From: Siderastrea radians
Lineage: Eukaryota; Cnidaria; Anthozoa; Scleractinia; Rhizangiidae
Assembly: GCA_964017195.1 (NCBI GenBank)
Contig: OZ024897.1
Coordinates: 40,710,924 to 40,774,923, forward strand
Direction: 5' to 3'
DNA length: 64,000 bases
A program made the translations under genes and the position numbers. Positions 52,701-61,460 of the stretch are shown here, piece after piece (position 1 is the first letter of the stretch; each line of letters starts with the position of its first letter). Below the pieces are notes generated by a model. That model was not told the origin of the DNA. It made no database searches and saw only the letters and a list, made by a program, of their open reading frames with translations.

Positions 52701-55085
52701 AGACAGGAGCAAGCATAATCTTTCTTTTCCACGGATCACTACTCTCAGGTTGTTCTTCAAGCACAGAGGTGCTCTTTTGTATCTCTGGCTTGGCTGTTAA
52801 AAGATCGTCAGAGCCACCATCATCGTGAGTAATAACAGTGTCTGCACCACAATGAACAAACGTTTCAACTTTTGTTTGATATGTTTCGCTATTCACGGCC
52901 GCGGGTACCTCTTCACGCATGGGAGCATCCTTGCAAAGAGGTAACACTGCTTGCTGCGACACAGGGCGTTCATCACCTGCTGAAACCGCTTCCCCAAGAA
53001 TGACACATGGTTTACCATGCAAGGAAGAATTTTCCCCAGCCTCTGGGTTATAAGGCTTCGCTTTCTTCAAACATTCAGCCTCCTCAACCAGGTTACTTTC
53101 GCTTGAAGAAGAATTTTGTTCGCCTTCACCTTGCACCGTGATACCGAGATCAGAATCTTGCTTTTTTACAAGCTCTGCTTCCTCACCCATACGTACTTGC
53201 ACTTCTTTGGACGGTGAAGCTGACACCGCTATCACAGATCTCTCCTCGTCACTAGAACCATCGAAAGGGTTTAATTCCTTTGGATATTTACTTGCTGTCT
53301 TTAGAGGTCATGACATAGCAGGAACTTCCTTCTCTGAAGCCGTTGCTGTTTCCCTCTTACCTGTTTTCACTGACAGCACAGAACTCTCTTCATCGCTACT
53401 GGACACTGCAAATGAGTTCAACTCCTTGGGGTACTTTGCATTGTTTTTCTTTTTCCTTTCTTTACGGCGTGCAGAGGGACGAGTATCATCGCTGTTTGAT
53501 GCTGTTTCGTCGCTATTCTTCTGATCTGATGAACTTTTCACCTCTGTGATGTTACACTTCTTTTGTACATGAGGAGCCACTGGTGCACGACGTTTGTGGC
53601 GAGTTGGAGAAGGAGGCCGGGGCAGTGGTTCGCCTTCACCTTGCACCGTGATACCGAGATCAGAATCTTGCTTTTTTACAAGCTCTGCTTCCTCACCCAT
53701 ACGTACTTGCACTTCTTTAGACGGTGAAGTTGACACTGATATTGCAGAGCCTTCCTCGGCACTAGAGCCACCGAGAGGGTCTAGTTCCTTTGGGCATTTG
53801 CTTTCTTTCTTTAGAGGCCGTGACACAGAAGGAACTTCCTTCTCTGCAGCCGTTGTTGTTTTCCTCATATCCGTTTTCACTGGCAGCACAGAACTCTCTT
53901 CATGGCTACTGGACACTGCAAATGGGTTCAACTCATTGCGGTACTTTGCCTTTTTTTTGTTTTCTCTTCTTTTGCAGTGCGCAGAGGGACGACTGTCATC
54001 ACTGTTTGATGTTCTTTCGTCGCTATTCTTCTGAACTGTAGGAACCTTTGGTGCAGCACGTTTGTGGCGTGTTGGTGGAGGAGGTCAAGGTGGTGGTGGC
54101 GCCTTCTTCCTTGCTTTCTTGGTCTCACTGTTATTGTTTGCAACAGTACAAGGCTTAGCGAATTCGCCAGCTTTTGTGCTCCTTTTCTTGGCTTTTGATT
54201 CCTCTTGAGTCTGATCTCTCTTGTTGCCTGCACATGAGGGTAAACCTGTGTCTGCACTGTTCAGGTCCTCCACTGGAATGCTTTCAGTTACCTTGCCAAC
54301 AGGGACAGCTTTCACAACGCCTTCCAAGGTTTTCCTGGGGAGTTCCTCTTTGCTGCTACTGACATGAAAACACAAGAAAATTGGGCAGACTGAAATCAGT
54401 TACTTATATCAGCAGGGGGCAAATAATAAACTTAATCCTACGACGGTGGTCGGGCCCATGACCTTCCGTTCACCCGAAGGTCTTAGGCACATCATCATCA
54501 TCGTCGTCATCACCGCCGACGCTTTCGCTGTTGCCATAGTCATCGTCGCTACAGTCATCATTAGCGCCGTTACCTTCAACACTACGACCATCAACATTAT
54601 CATCATCGTCATCATCATCATCATCGTTAAGAGAATTTTTTCCATCGAGCGTCGCAAGTAAATTTTGTTTTCTTTAATTTTGCTTTAACGCACGACTTGC
54701 TCGGGTGTGTTTTTCGCAGGGCACTAGTTACCTGTATTCTCTTTACATTGCGATCGTTTCACTGTATTGTTTACGTCCACTGTTATCGATCAGAGTAATA
54801 TTAATACACCCTATCGTATTGGTTTGACAGCACTCAACTGAAAACTGCTCTATTCGTATTTTTATTTATGTACACTAAATTACACAGACGACTGATTACT
54901 CACCAAGGGATGCCATTCGCCGATAACACCGACGTTAGGGCAAACTGAGCGGAGCCTGAAATGATGTTGTTTCGGCTCGGCTTAAGAGATACTGTTATTT
55001 CACTCGCCTTCGACGTTTCACTGGTATAATCAGCCAAGTCAATGCAGCCTGTGGCGATGATCTTTCTTCGACCACTTTCAGACTC
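40432..55085 (-). CDS. EHBP1-like gene (NT-C2 and bMERB-type regions), partial and discontinuous exons
   Basis: Exons recognised on the minus strand, in transcript order: 55085-54904 (second half of an NT-C2 domain), 54358-52459 (long disordered, Ser/Glu/Lys-rich exon), 52156-52069 (Pro/Lys-rich), 51764-51633 and 48909-48813 (coiled coil), and 40500-40432 (WRKTERHRAQEARLLDLL). NT-C2 followed by disorder and a bMERB-like coiled coil is the plan of EHBP1-family proteins, which link Rab GTPases to endocytic recycling and actin. A CH domain, present in EHBP1, was not seen. Phases match for 54904/54358 and 51633/48909, but not for every junction, so exons are missing. The 5' end lies at least beyond 55085. 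Introns carry many mobile elements. Two TGA codons and a TAA in the large exon leave it open whether the gene is functional. Confidence 0.55.
41815..44125 (+). mobile_element. Penelope-like element with inverted terminal repeats, defective
   Basis: About 265-bp terminal copies lie in opposite orientation: 41815-42090 and 43860-44125. They share GTAGGCCCGTCACCC, AACTGCAGTTACAACTTCTG and KRGRSLK-coding sequence. Inverted pseudo-LTRs are a known Penelope arrangement. The interior encodes a Penelope-type reverse transcriptase with deletions. No GIY-YIG endonuclease domain was seen; the coding region runs straight into the terminal repeat after KRGRSLKDILVRAKL. Confidence 0.8.
42322..43952 (+). 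pseudogene. Penelope-like reverse transcriptase lacking the catalytic Asp pair
   Basis: An N-terminal Lys-rich frame (42322-42630) continues in another frame to 43726, and the C-terminus in a third frame to 43952. Recognisable motifs are NLKKADKGAPTVVLN, FYTLPKIHKPTPVGRPI, SGCDGPTERLSSFVD, ILVSMDVMSLYTNIP and NSFQFNGKNY. After FMAKV (43341) the sequence jumps in frame to TREEITQFIEQVNKHH, so the block that should carry the Y-x-D-D catalytic motif is missing. A second in-frame gap lies after IPQEEGI. The long frame stays open despite these losses. Confidence 0.8.
45926..46035. mobile_element. 110-bp MITE
   Basis: Terminal inverted repeats GGCCCCAGTTGTTCAAAAG at the left and CTTTTGAACAACTGGGGCC at the right (26-27 bp including the TGGATA/TATCCA extension). 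The internal sequence repeats GGATA-type words (GGATAGCGCTATC, GGATAAATC). It is too short to encode anything. Confidence 0.85.
46719..46776. repeat. (ATT)n microsatellite
   Basis: About 19 perfect ATT units. Confidence 0.95.
48471..48493 (+). repeat. G-rich run
   Basis: GGGG-T-G(13)-T-GGGG pattern, able in principle to form a G-quadruplex. The adjacent 48530-48780 region is unusually C/T-rich on the plus strand. Confidence 0.6.
48813..48909 (-). CDS. EHBP1-like gene, coiled-coil exon 2
   Basis: Acceptor CATTTTTTTTCAG|AT and donor ATCCT|GTAAGG. With one base from the preceding exon it reads DCKDELDGVTQDWLTLNDYR and AELITRKNVLEIL. The D-E-L-x-x-x-x-W-x-x-L-x-x-x-R-x-x-L pattern resembles the central bMERB helix (E-x-W-x-x-L-V-N-x-K-N-A-L-x-R). 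The phase-1 match to 51633 supports the splice. Confidence 0.6.
49055..49081. repeat. (AAT)n microsatellite
   Basis: About nine ATA/AAT units in the intron. Confidence 0.9.
49406..50719. mobile_element. 1.3-kb Mutator-like MITE with 9-bp TSD
   Basis: Nine-base direct repeats GATCAACCT at 49406-49414 and 50711-50719 bound an element of 1296 bp. Its terminal inverted repeats are about 75 bp and nearly perfect: TAGCCTGCGAGCAAGCTCTC at 49415 and the complement ending at 50710. A 9-bp duplication with long TIRs is the Mutator-superfamily signature. No transposase is present. A separate long hairpin (49590-50057) occupies the middle. Confidence 0.85.
49590..50057. repeat. Long hairpin inside the Mutator-like element
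   Basis: Arms of about 210-245 bp pair around a centre at about 49842 (TACACGTACTAACACAGTTA on the right arm). The left arm contains a 31-bp extra block near 49690-49720 (ACTGCGAGGATCCTCTTTAC and on) that the right arm lacks. That block matches the end of the tRNA-SINE at 51580-51603. Confidence 0.8.
51063..51133 (-). tRNA. tRNA-like SINE head, copy 1
   Basis: 71 nt that fold as a tRNA cloverleaf: acceptor GGCTTGT/GCAAGCC, D arm GCTC-GAGC, T arm with GGTTCGAGTCC (B box), A box TAGCTCAATTGG. The anticodon loop CCGGTAT would give GGT (Thr), but position 33 is C instead of T and the stem has an A-C mismatch. It is therefore probably not a decoding tRNA. A T6 terminator follows inside the repeat. 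Confidence 0.5.
51458..51528 (+). tRNA. tRNA-like SINE head, copy 2
   Basis: Identical 71-nt sequence to the copy at 51063-51133 but on the opposite strand, with the same C33 and stem mismatch and the same downstream T6 terminator. The identity implies recent origin or gene conversion. Confidence 0.5.
51633..51764 (-). CDS. EHBP1-like gene, coiled-coil exon 1
   Basis: Acceptor TTTTTCTCTGATAG|AG and donor GAAAG|GTGAGT. It reads NQHSTDLSAYVVEEIGTLTD then EITSLHKVIVKLELEMRKAM. The E-I-x(n)-E-I-x-x-x-x-x-x-x-L-E-x-x-x-R-x-A-M helix resembles the first bMERB helix. It ends in phase 1, matching 48909. Confidence 0.6.
52069..52156 (-). CDS. EHBP1-like gene, Pro/Lys-rich exon (candidate)
   Basis: Reads LGLKKKAPPKPPRPSQLRKK and NLAANQPK between acceptor TTTCCTGTTAAAG and donor AAAAAG|GTGAAA. 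The P-P-K-P-P-R-P motif could bind SH3 domains. It needs phase-1 input, which the large exon supplies only if one base is added to its end. Confidence 0.4.
52459..54358 (-). CDS. EHBP1-like gene, large disordered exon with internal duplication
   Basis: The acceptor TTTTCATGTCAG|T completes a Cys codon with the NT-C2 exon (phase 2). One frame then runs 633 codons, rich in Ser, Glu, Lys and Pro, interrupted only by TGA at 54087-54085, TGA at 53310-53308 and TAA at 52482-52480. A 170-codon unit is duplicated in tandem (offset 510 bp). Within it 90 bp (53119-53208 and 53629-53718) are identical. Each TGA faces a CGG Arg codon in the other unit. Acidic SSSDEESS and basic KERKKKNNAKY patches suggest phosphorylation or nuclear-type signals but no fold. 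Confidence 0.55.
54409..54660. repeat. CAT/CGT-rich simple repeat in the intron
   Basis: Interrupted ATC/GTC triplet tract in the intron between the NT-C2 exon and the large exon. Open frames on both strands follow from the triplet period. Confidence 0.75.
54904..55085 (-). CDS. EHBP1-like gene, NT-C2 domain exon
   Basis: Acceptor TTCTTATGTCAG|GAG and donor CCTTG|GTGAGT. It reads SESGRRKIIATGCIDLADYT, then EITVSLKP and SGSAQFALTSVL. The I-A-x-G-x-I-D-L-A-x-Y and V-x-L-K-P followed by A-x-x-x-F-x-L-x-S-V strands match the C-terminal half of the NT-C2 domain in EHBP1/EEIG1-type proteins. The first half of the domain must be encoded further right but was not found before 64000. Confidence 0.6.
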
Positions 55086-56769
55086 CTGACATAAGAATTA
55101 AGGAAAACAAAAACGATAAGAGACCAAAGAAAATGCCGTGGAATAGGTCCCCTGAAGGTACTCATGTATATCAGTGACAGGAAGGTGCGAATGAGGCCAA
55201 TTTTTGATACCCAAAAAGGCTATTAAAAATCGACCGGTTCAGAAGGTTAAAACGTCCTTTCATCTGCATAAAAAGGAAAAATCTCCTTTTTATCTACATA
55301 CAGAAAGAAAACCCAAGAGATTCCAAGATAGTTCTAGGCTTCCACCTTTCTTCATTTATCATGCTGACAGGGGTTTCGTTTGAGGCCGGAGGCCGGACGT
55401 TACGTCCGGTCTTTTGACATGTAAGGTCCAGTACTTTCAAGCAGACTGATAATTATCATAATTGTCAATTCAAATAATGATTATTTCATTTTTTGTGAGC
55501 ATTTTTATGTCTTAAAAGACTTTCCCGGTTAACCACTTCAGGTCCAGGGAACGCAGGAAATGGCGTTTCAGAGAGTCAAATTTCAAAAATTTCCCAGGGA
55601 GGGAGGACATACCCCCGGCACCCCCTAGAATTTCGTGCCATTAGCACTTATGTTTGCACATATATACGGCACTCACATCCGCTTGTTTCACCTATAAATC
55701 TGGTACTTTAAAAAGTTACCTAATCCCTGATCATACATCTGACAGGAACGATAAACAGAATTCTCTTTGTTAATGAAACTGAACAGATTGTTTGTTATAT
55801 AATTGAAAATCTGAGGTAAGTACGGTTTTATCGACCGTAAAAAATCCTACCAAACTCCTCTACACCAAAAAACCCCCAAATCGCAAATTTCAAACCCAGA
55901 AAAGGTCTTCTCACCTCCCTGGCACAAATATCCCAGAGTACAGCCACAGAAAAAACACAATAACAATGAATAATAGTTATCAGGAGCATTAACAAAAATA
56001 GGGTGGGAACTGGGATTGAAGTGTATGGAAAGCAGAAATATTGGACCAACTCTGCTCCCTGCCTCACCATATGAACAACCCCTTTGTCCCCTCGCCCACC
56101 ATATGAGCAACCCCTCTGTCCCTTCCCCCACCATATAAGCAACCCCTCTGTCCCCTCCCCCACCATATGAGCAACCCCTCTGTCCCCTCCCCCATCATAT
56201 ATAAAGTTTAAAGTTTGCTTGGGTCTCCTTTCTTGAGAACAGGCTCTTAAAGTTTCAAACGGGGCCCGGTACACTAGGCCATAAACAATTTGTGTCATTT
56301 TTGTTACTCATGTCATATTTTGCAGATCTATAGAAATACGCCAGGTGACTCACTTCTGCTATAGAACCACTCTCAGTTCTCACCGTATGGTGCATAAACG
56401 GCGTAGAAGTTTTGCCTTGCTAAGACCCCCCGCGAAGATAGCTGGTCCTTTTTCAGTTACTCGGAAATGACACTATATTTTTCACGAAAAAAGTAAAACT
56501 TTTGGAATAGTTTAACATTTACTTCCAACACTAATAAATTTTGTTGTATTAATGAGTCTTTCATACAGAACAATACTAACTTTAGTGCTCTAATTAAGCG
56601 TGCCAAATTTGAATAGAAAGTTTTTCTTTGCTTGGGTGCATAGTGTTATTGTCTTCCATTGTGCGTGTTTCGGCAATATAATTTTAATAGTATTATTTTC
56701 GAAAGAGAAAATTGTTAGCCGCATTTTTAGTGACCATCTGGTAGAGCTGAGCCGTGATGTGGGCCAAAT
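55086..56769. other. Intron or 5' region of the EHBP1-like gene
   Basis: No exon recognised. A palindrome-like GGCCGGAGGCCGGACGTTAC lies near 55384 and a short tandem repeat at 56058. Confidence 0.4.
56058..56200. repeat. About 32-bp tandem repeat, four to five copies
   Basis: Units of the form CCACCATATGAGCAACCCCT then CTGTCCC(T/C)TCCC. The minus-strand frame over it (GRGDKGVVHM and related) is a repeat artefact. Confidence 0.8.
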
Positions 56770-59700
56770 ATGGAGGAATCAAGCCAAAATGCATCAGTGT
56801 CCAGCAGCGTTGACTGGAGCAAATGCGTATTTTGCCAAGAAAATAACAGCGAGAAGAGGGAATGTCCAGCAAACTCGAAACAGAGCAACCATGGTGCTGG
56901 ATACATCACACTTCAAAAGGATTTGGAGAGTTTTTATGAGGCTGGAGAACTTCAGTTTGACTTAGCTCAAGATCAAGGGGATGGGATTGCTGAGACACTT
57001 TTGAAGCATAATACTTCACGGCATAGGTCATGCCGCGTTAAGTACAAGGCAACCAAATTGAAGAGGCTGGAGAGGAAAAGAAAGCCAGCTGAAGGAAACG
57101 TATCGCAGCAACCCGATGAGAGTGGAAAGCGCACAAGATCTGACCTCCCTAGTGCGTCTGTAGGACAAGAAGTCTGTTTCTTTTGCGGGGGAGCAGCCAC
57201 TGAGGGGAACCCGTTATCTCGGGCAAGCACATTGGAGCTAGATTCTCGTATTTGAGCTGTTGCCATGAAGGTAAACGATTTTAATCTTTTAGGGAAACGT
57301 AGTACTGGGGACATGGTAGCACTGAAAAGTCAGTACCATAAACATCTTTAGTTGCACTATATGCGCGTACTAGACAACAGCCCGTCGTAAACCAGGTAGA
57401 GGAATCAACGCCGCAAAGAGTAGCCTTTTCTGAGATCGTACGTAAGTTAGAGGACTGCAAAATGTGTACCTCTGACTGTAAGGTGTTAAAACTGTCCGAT
57501 GTCACGAGGGAATATTTGACAAGGATACAGGAACTAGGCTCACCGACACAGGATCAGTCTGTACACTCAACGCGATTTAAAGACAAACTTCTCGCTAGCA
57601 TCCCAGGACTGAGTGCATATGCGAAGGGGAGGGAGGTGTTGCTGGTGTTTGAAAACTATATCACGCAAGACCTTTCAGAGAGTCTTGAATGAGAGCAGGA
57701 TTGTAATAATGTCTCTTGCACGGGCTGCCGAAATTGGGAGGGACGATATGTTCAACAATAGTGACCTGTTCAATGGGACGTTTTCCCAAGCATGCCAACA
57801 GCGCTCTGTATCGCCGTCCTTGCTAACATTAGTCAAGATGATTCTCGTAGGCACCAATGAGCAATCTCACGAGCAGGGAAATCAGCAGGCTGCTCTCTCT
57901 ATAGCGCAGCTTATAAAGTTCAACAGTATAAAGCATGGGCGGAGATCTACTGATGGGTCTGTTAGGCATAGTAGAAATCAGGAAACACCCTTACCTTAAT
58001 ACTTAGGCGTACTGATGCACGTTAAAACAAGAAGAAAGGTATTAGTAGAGGAACTTTGCGCTTTTAGTTTATCTGTGTCATATGTCATCAGACCTTGCCA
58101 ATGCTGTGTGTGAACGTTATGAAGAGAATGGAACGGTATGCCCTCCTAAACTACGTGGACAGGTTTTTACTACTGCTGTTGTGGACAACATAGACCACAC
58201 CCCTTCGTCCACAACAGCAACAGGATCTTTCCATGGCACAAGCATTTCTCTCATTCAACACCCTAGTACTACTGAGGAAGGCCATGACATGGGACAAATT
58301 ATTTTGCCGGAGTCGTCGCCTGAAAAGTGCATCAATCCTTTGCCTGCAAGCTACACCACAGTCCCAGCTGTTGTACCGAAGAGCGGCAAGCCTTCTGTAA
58401 GCCCAGTCTCAGAGTCCATGATGATCGGTAATCAAAGTACCATTGCTGATGCAATCAGCAAAGAAGTCGAATGGTTAGAGGATATCAACAAGATCTACAC
58501 AGCTGGACAGACCGAGACGGACACTAGAAGTGTGAATGCGGCTATAGTTGGAGAGAGGACAATTAACGATCAAAGCAAAGCCCGAAATAAAAAAGCTGAA
58601 GCAATTTCGTGGTCTGCGTTTCACGCTGAGAGACAGACACAGGTAACCCCTAAATGTACAAGCTCACTACTGCCTCTTGTTTCGGATTGTGCTCATTCCG
58701 TGGCGATGATAAGTCACGCCCTAACTGTTATTAGCAAAGCCGTAGAGTATTTAAACCTGGGGCAAACTGTGGTAAACTTGCGACCAGCCACTCTTTGCTT
58801 TAGCGAAAACTATTCAGTGGGCTCAGAAGGACAGTGCAGGGAGGGGATAATCTGGTGGTCATGCTTGGTGGACTTCACATCGAGCAGGCGGCACTAAAGG
58901 CTATCGGGACCTGGCTCGCTGGTAGTGGATGGGTTGAAGTTTTATCACAAGCTGAGATCACAACAGCAGGAAGAGCGGAGTTGCTTGTCAACTGTGCACA
59001 CATTACGCGCACTAGGTACGCGCACCAAGTAACTGCAGCAAGTTTGTTCATTCTTCAGAAACGGACATACAGGAAGTACGTCGAGTCTGTTAAGGAGATG
59101 GAAAGAAGCTGATTCCTCTTCCACGGGGAGAAGTAAGGAAGAAACCATGATCCCACAGTTTAAGTACTGGAACATCACTCTAAAATTTGAGTTGCTGATA
59201 CTGACCCTCATGCGATCTTTCAGAGAGTCGAGCCTCACCCTGTACACCGAGGCATTGGTGGGAATTGCTGCTTGGATGTTCGCGCTCGACCGCAAGGTGG
59301 CTTCCCGTGCACATCAGAGATACGTTAGCTCTGCAATCCAAGCATCCAGAAATCTACAGAGAGTTTCAGAGTGGGAAGTTTACTGTGCAGAAAACTGCAA
59401 ATGCCTTCTCAGCCATTGCACTGGTCCAGGCGCATAAGCAGAATAATGAGCTCATCAAAGGGGACGGCGGGGCGATAGGTCTAACAGAGAATCCGAGTGC
59501 GTTGCTAAGGTGGATGGTATTTGGTCCTGAACTTGGGAGGTTGGTTAAAGAGTTTGAGAATAGTGATGAAGACCAACATACCCAGTTGCCCCATCACGAA
59601 GAGTCTCATGCCAGTCAAACAAGGTTCAAGAATCATGTCAGCACTCTGGTGTCAACAAAAGAGGAGCTGGGAAATCCATTTGAAGAAACCAGTGAAGATC

Positions 59701-61390
59701 TTGTTTCACTGATATCCGTGAACATCTTGTTTCACTGATGTTTTCACGGACATTTCAATGTGTACCACGCTGCGCAAGATTGACACTTTAGGAAAGGAGC
59801 AGTATACAGTGTTTGTAAGGGAACGGCTGATTGACCGATTAAAGCCATTGGAGGACAGCATTCCAAGGAATAACCTCTGTTTGTGGACATCTTCTGCTAA
59901 GACGAAGACTGACAGAGACAAGTTGAAACTAATGTCGGCCCGAACTGACTGCCAATTGTTTTCCAAACTCTACATTGGATGTCAGAATCGCGAAGGCAAC
60001 CTTGATGAGTTCTTCTTGCATGAGAATCAAGGATCCCCACCGTCTCTATCTGATGGAGGAATAATCAGACAAGGCTCGAAGAGTGACTTGATACCTTGCA
60101 TAGAGAAGATGATCGAGACATCAGATGACAAACTGGCCCCTTCTGTGCTTATTGTCGATGGAGCTGCCACAGTTCAAATGCTTAAACCAAGGCTTTGCAA
60201 GACTTCCTTGAGTACAGTGACAACAGTTTCCTACCATACCTCTTCAGTTCCATGGAAAATGTCCAAAGGTTGGATGTTGTATGGGACGAGTACTTGGTCA
60301 AGAGTTTAAAAGCCACCACGACAGCCCAGCGAGGAAAGGACTCAGAAAGAGAGTCTTACCGTCAGCAACGATACTGCAAAACTTGAAAACATTCCTTCGG
60401 TCGGACGAAAACAAGAAGGAACTGTTTGCATTTTTGTCCCAGCAAGCTGGTAAAATTGAGATCGATGGCAAGCAAGTTATAGTAACTAATGGCAAGGATG
60501 TATTGTGTTATCCCTCGACATACACAAGCGAGAAGCTGTCACCCTGTTCTCACGAGGAAGCAGACATACGGATGATGGTCCATATAGCTGATGCAGTGGA
60601 TAAGGGGCATAATTCTATCATGATCCGCACTGTGGACACTGATGTGGTTGTTTTGGCAGTGGCTGCTGTACACACCTTAGGAATCAAAGAGCTATGGGTG
60701 TCGTTCGGAACAGGCAAGAATCACAAGATCCTACCGACCCATCGTTATTCCTCAGCATTAGGTCCTTGAGATCGAGGAGCCTTCCAATATTTCACGCATT
60801 GACTGGGAGTGACACGACGTCCTTCTTTGCCAGGCATGGAAGGAAAACAGCGTGGAACACGTGGGAAACCTACCCTGAAGTGACTAGGGCGTTTGTCGAG
60901 CTGGCGAGTAGTCCCTCTTCCATCATTGACGAGACTCTGGCCACCATCGAGAGATTCATTGTGCTGATGTATGACAGAACCAGCACATTAGACAAGATAT
61001 GGCAACAGGCAGATTGATAATTGTATTCTTATTTATTCTTCATTGTATGATTTAACATTAAAAATGTATGTGCCCTTTTGCCAAGGTTAACGGTGCCAGG
61101 AAGTATTTGTTTACCAAGAGAGGAAGAGACTTGGAGGGACTGCCACCGACGCGGGACGCGCTGGAACAGCATGTTAAACGGGCGAACCAGGGAGGACACG
61201 ATTGGGGCCAATCAACCGTACTAATGCCCCAGCTACCGCACCCACGAAGGATGGGACTGGACGTCCACTGAGGAAACGTGGCAACCGAGATGGTGCACAC
61301 TGCCTGAAGCTGCAATTTCCTGCCAAGAGCTCGTCCGCTGTGGCTGCAAGACCAACTGTAGGAACAATAGATGCAATTCCCTGCTAGCAG
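56770..61390 (+). pseudogene. Decayed large gene with FEN/PIN-like nuclease core
   Basis: Successive plus-strand frames form one ancestral protein of well over 1000 residues, broken by at least seven frameshifts or stops. N-terminus (56770-57255): Cys/His pairs (KCVFCQE, RECPANS, RHRSCRVKY, EVCFFCGG), likely zinc-binding. Middle (57462-59738): no known domain, with phrases such as VVDNIDHTPSSTTATGSFHG and GGLHIEQAALKAIGTWLAGS. C-terminal part (59758-61017): VDGAATVQML, SHEEADIRMM, IRTVDTDVVVLAV and FHALTGSDTTSFF. The order Asp, E-E-A-D, D-T-D and G-S-D resembles the metal-binding acidic residues of FEN/PIN-type nucleases. A Cys-rich tail (CGCKTNCRNNRCN) ends at 61375. Function unknown; I recall similar uncharacterised proteins in cnidarian gene sets, not verified here. 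Confidence 0.6.
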
Positions 61391-61460
61391 AGGCCCCTTT
61401 TCCTTTGCATTCGCCGAGCTGACGGACGGGACGAAAAGGGACCTCTGCCATGGGTCGAAA
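61376..61460 (+). repeat. 85-bp inverted-pair repeat, copy 1
   Basis: Contains a self-complementary core: GCAGAGGCCCCTTTTC at 61387 and GAAAAGGGACCTCTGC ending at 61448. Its partner in opposite orientation is at 62749-62833. It replaces the end of the Cys-rich tail of the preceding pseudogene. Confidence 0.8.

Noticed and set aside
54409..54661. Met/Thr/Val- or Ile-rich open frames on both strands
   Set aside because: Artefacts of the interrupted ATC/CGT triplet repeat in an intron.
55828..56298. Gly-rich minus-strand protein with GDRGVAHMVGEG repeats
   Set aside because: Product of a 32-bp tandem repeat; no start context or domain.
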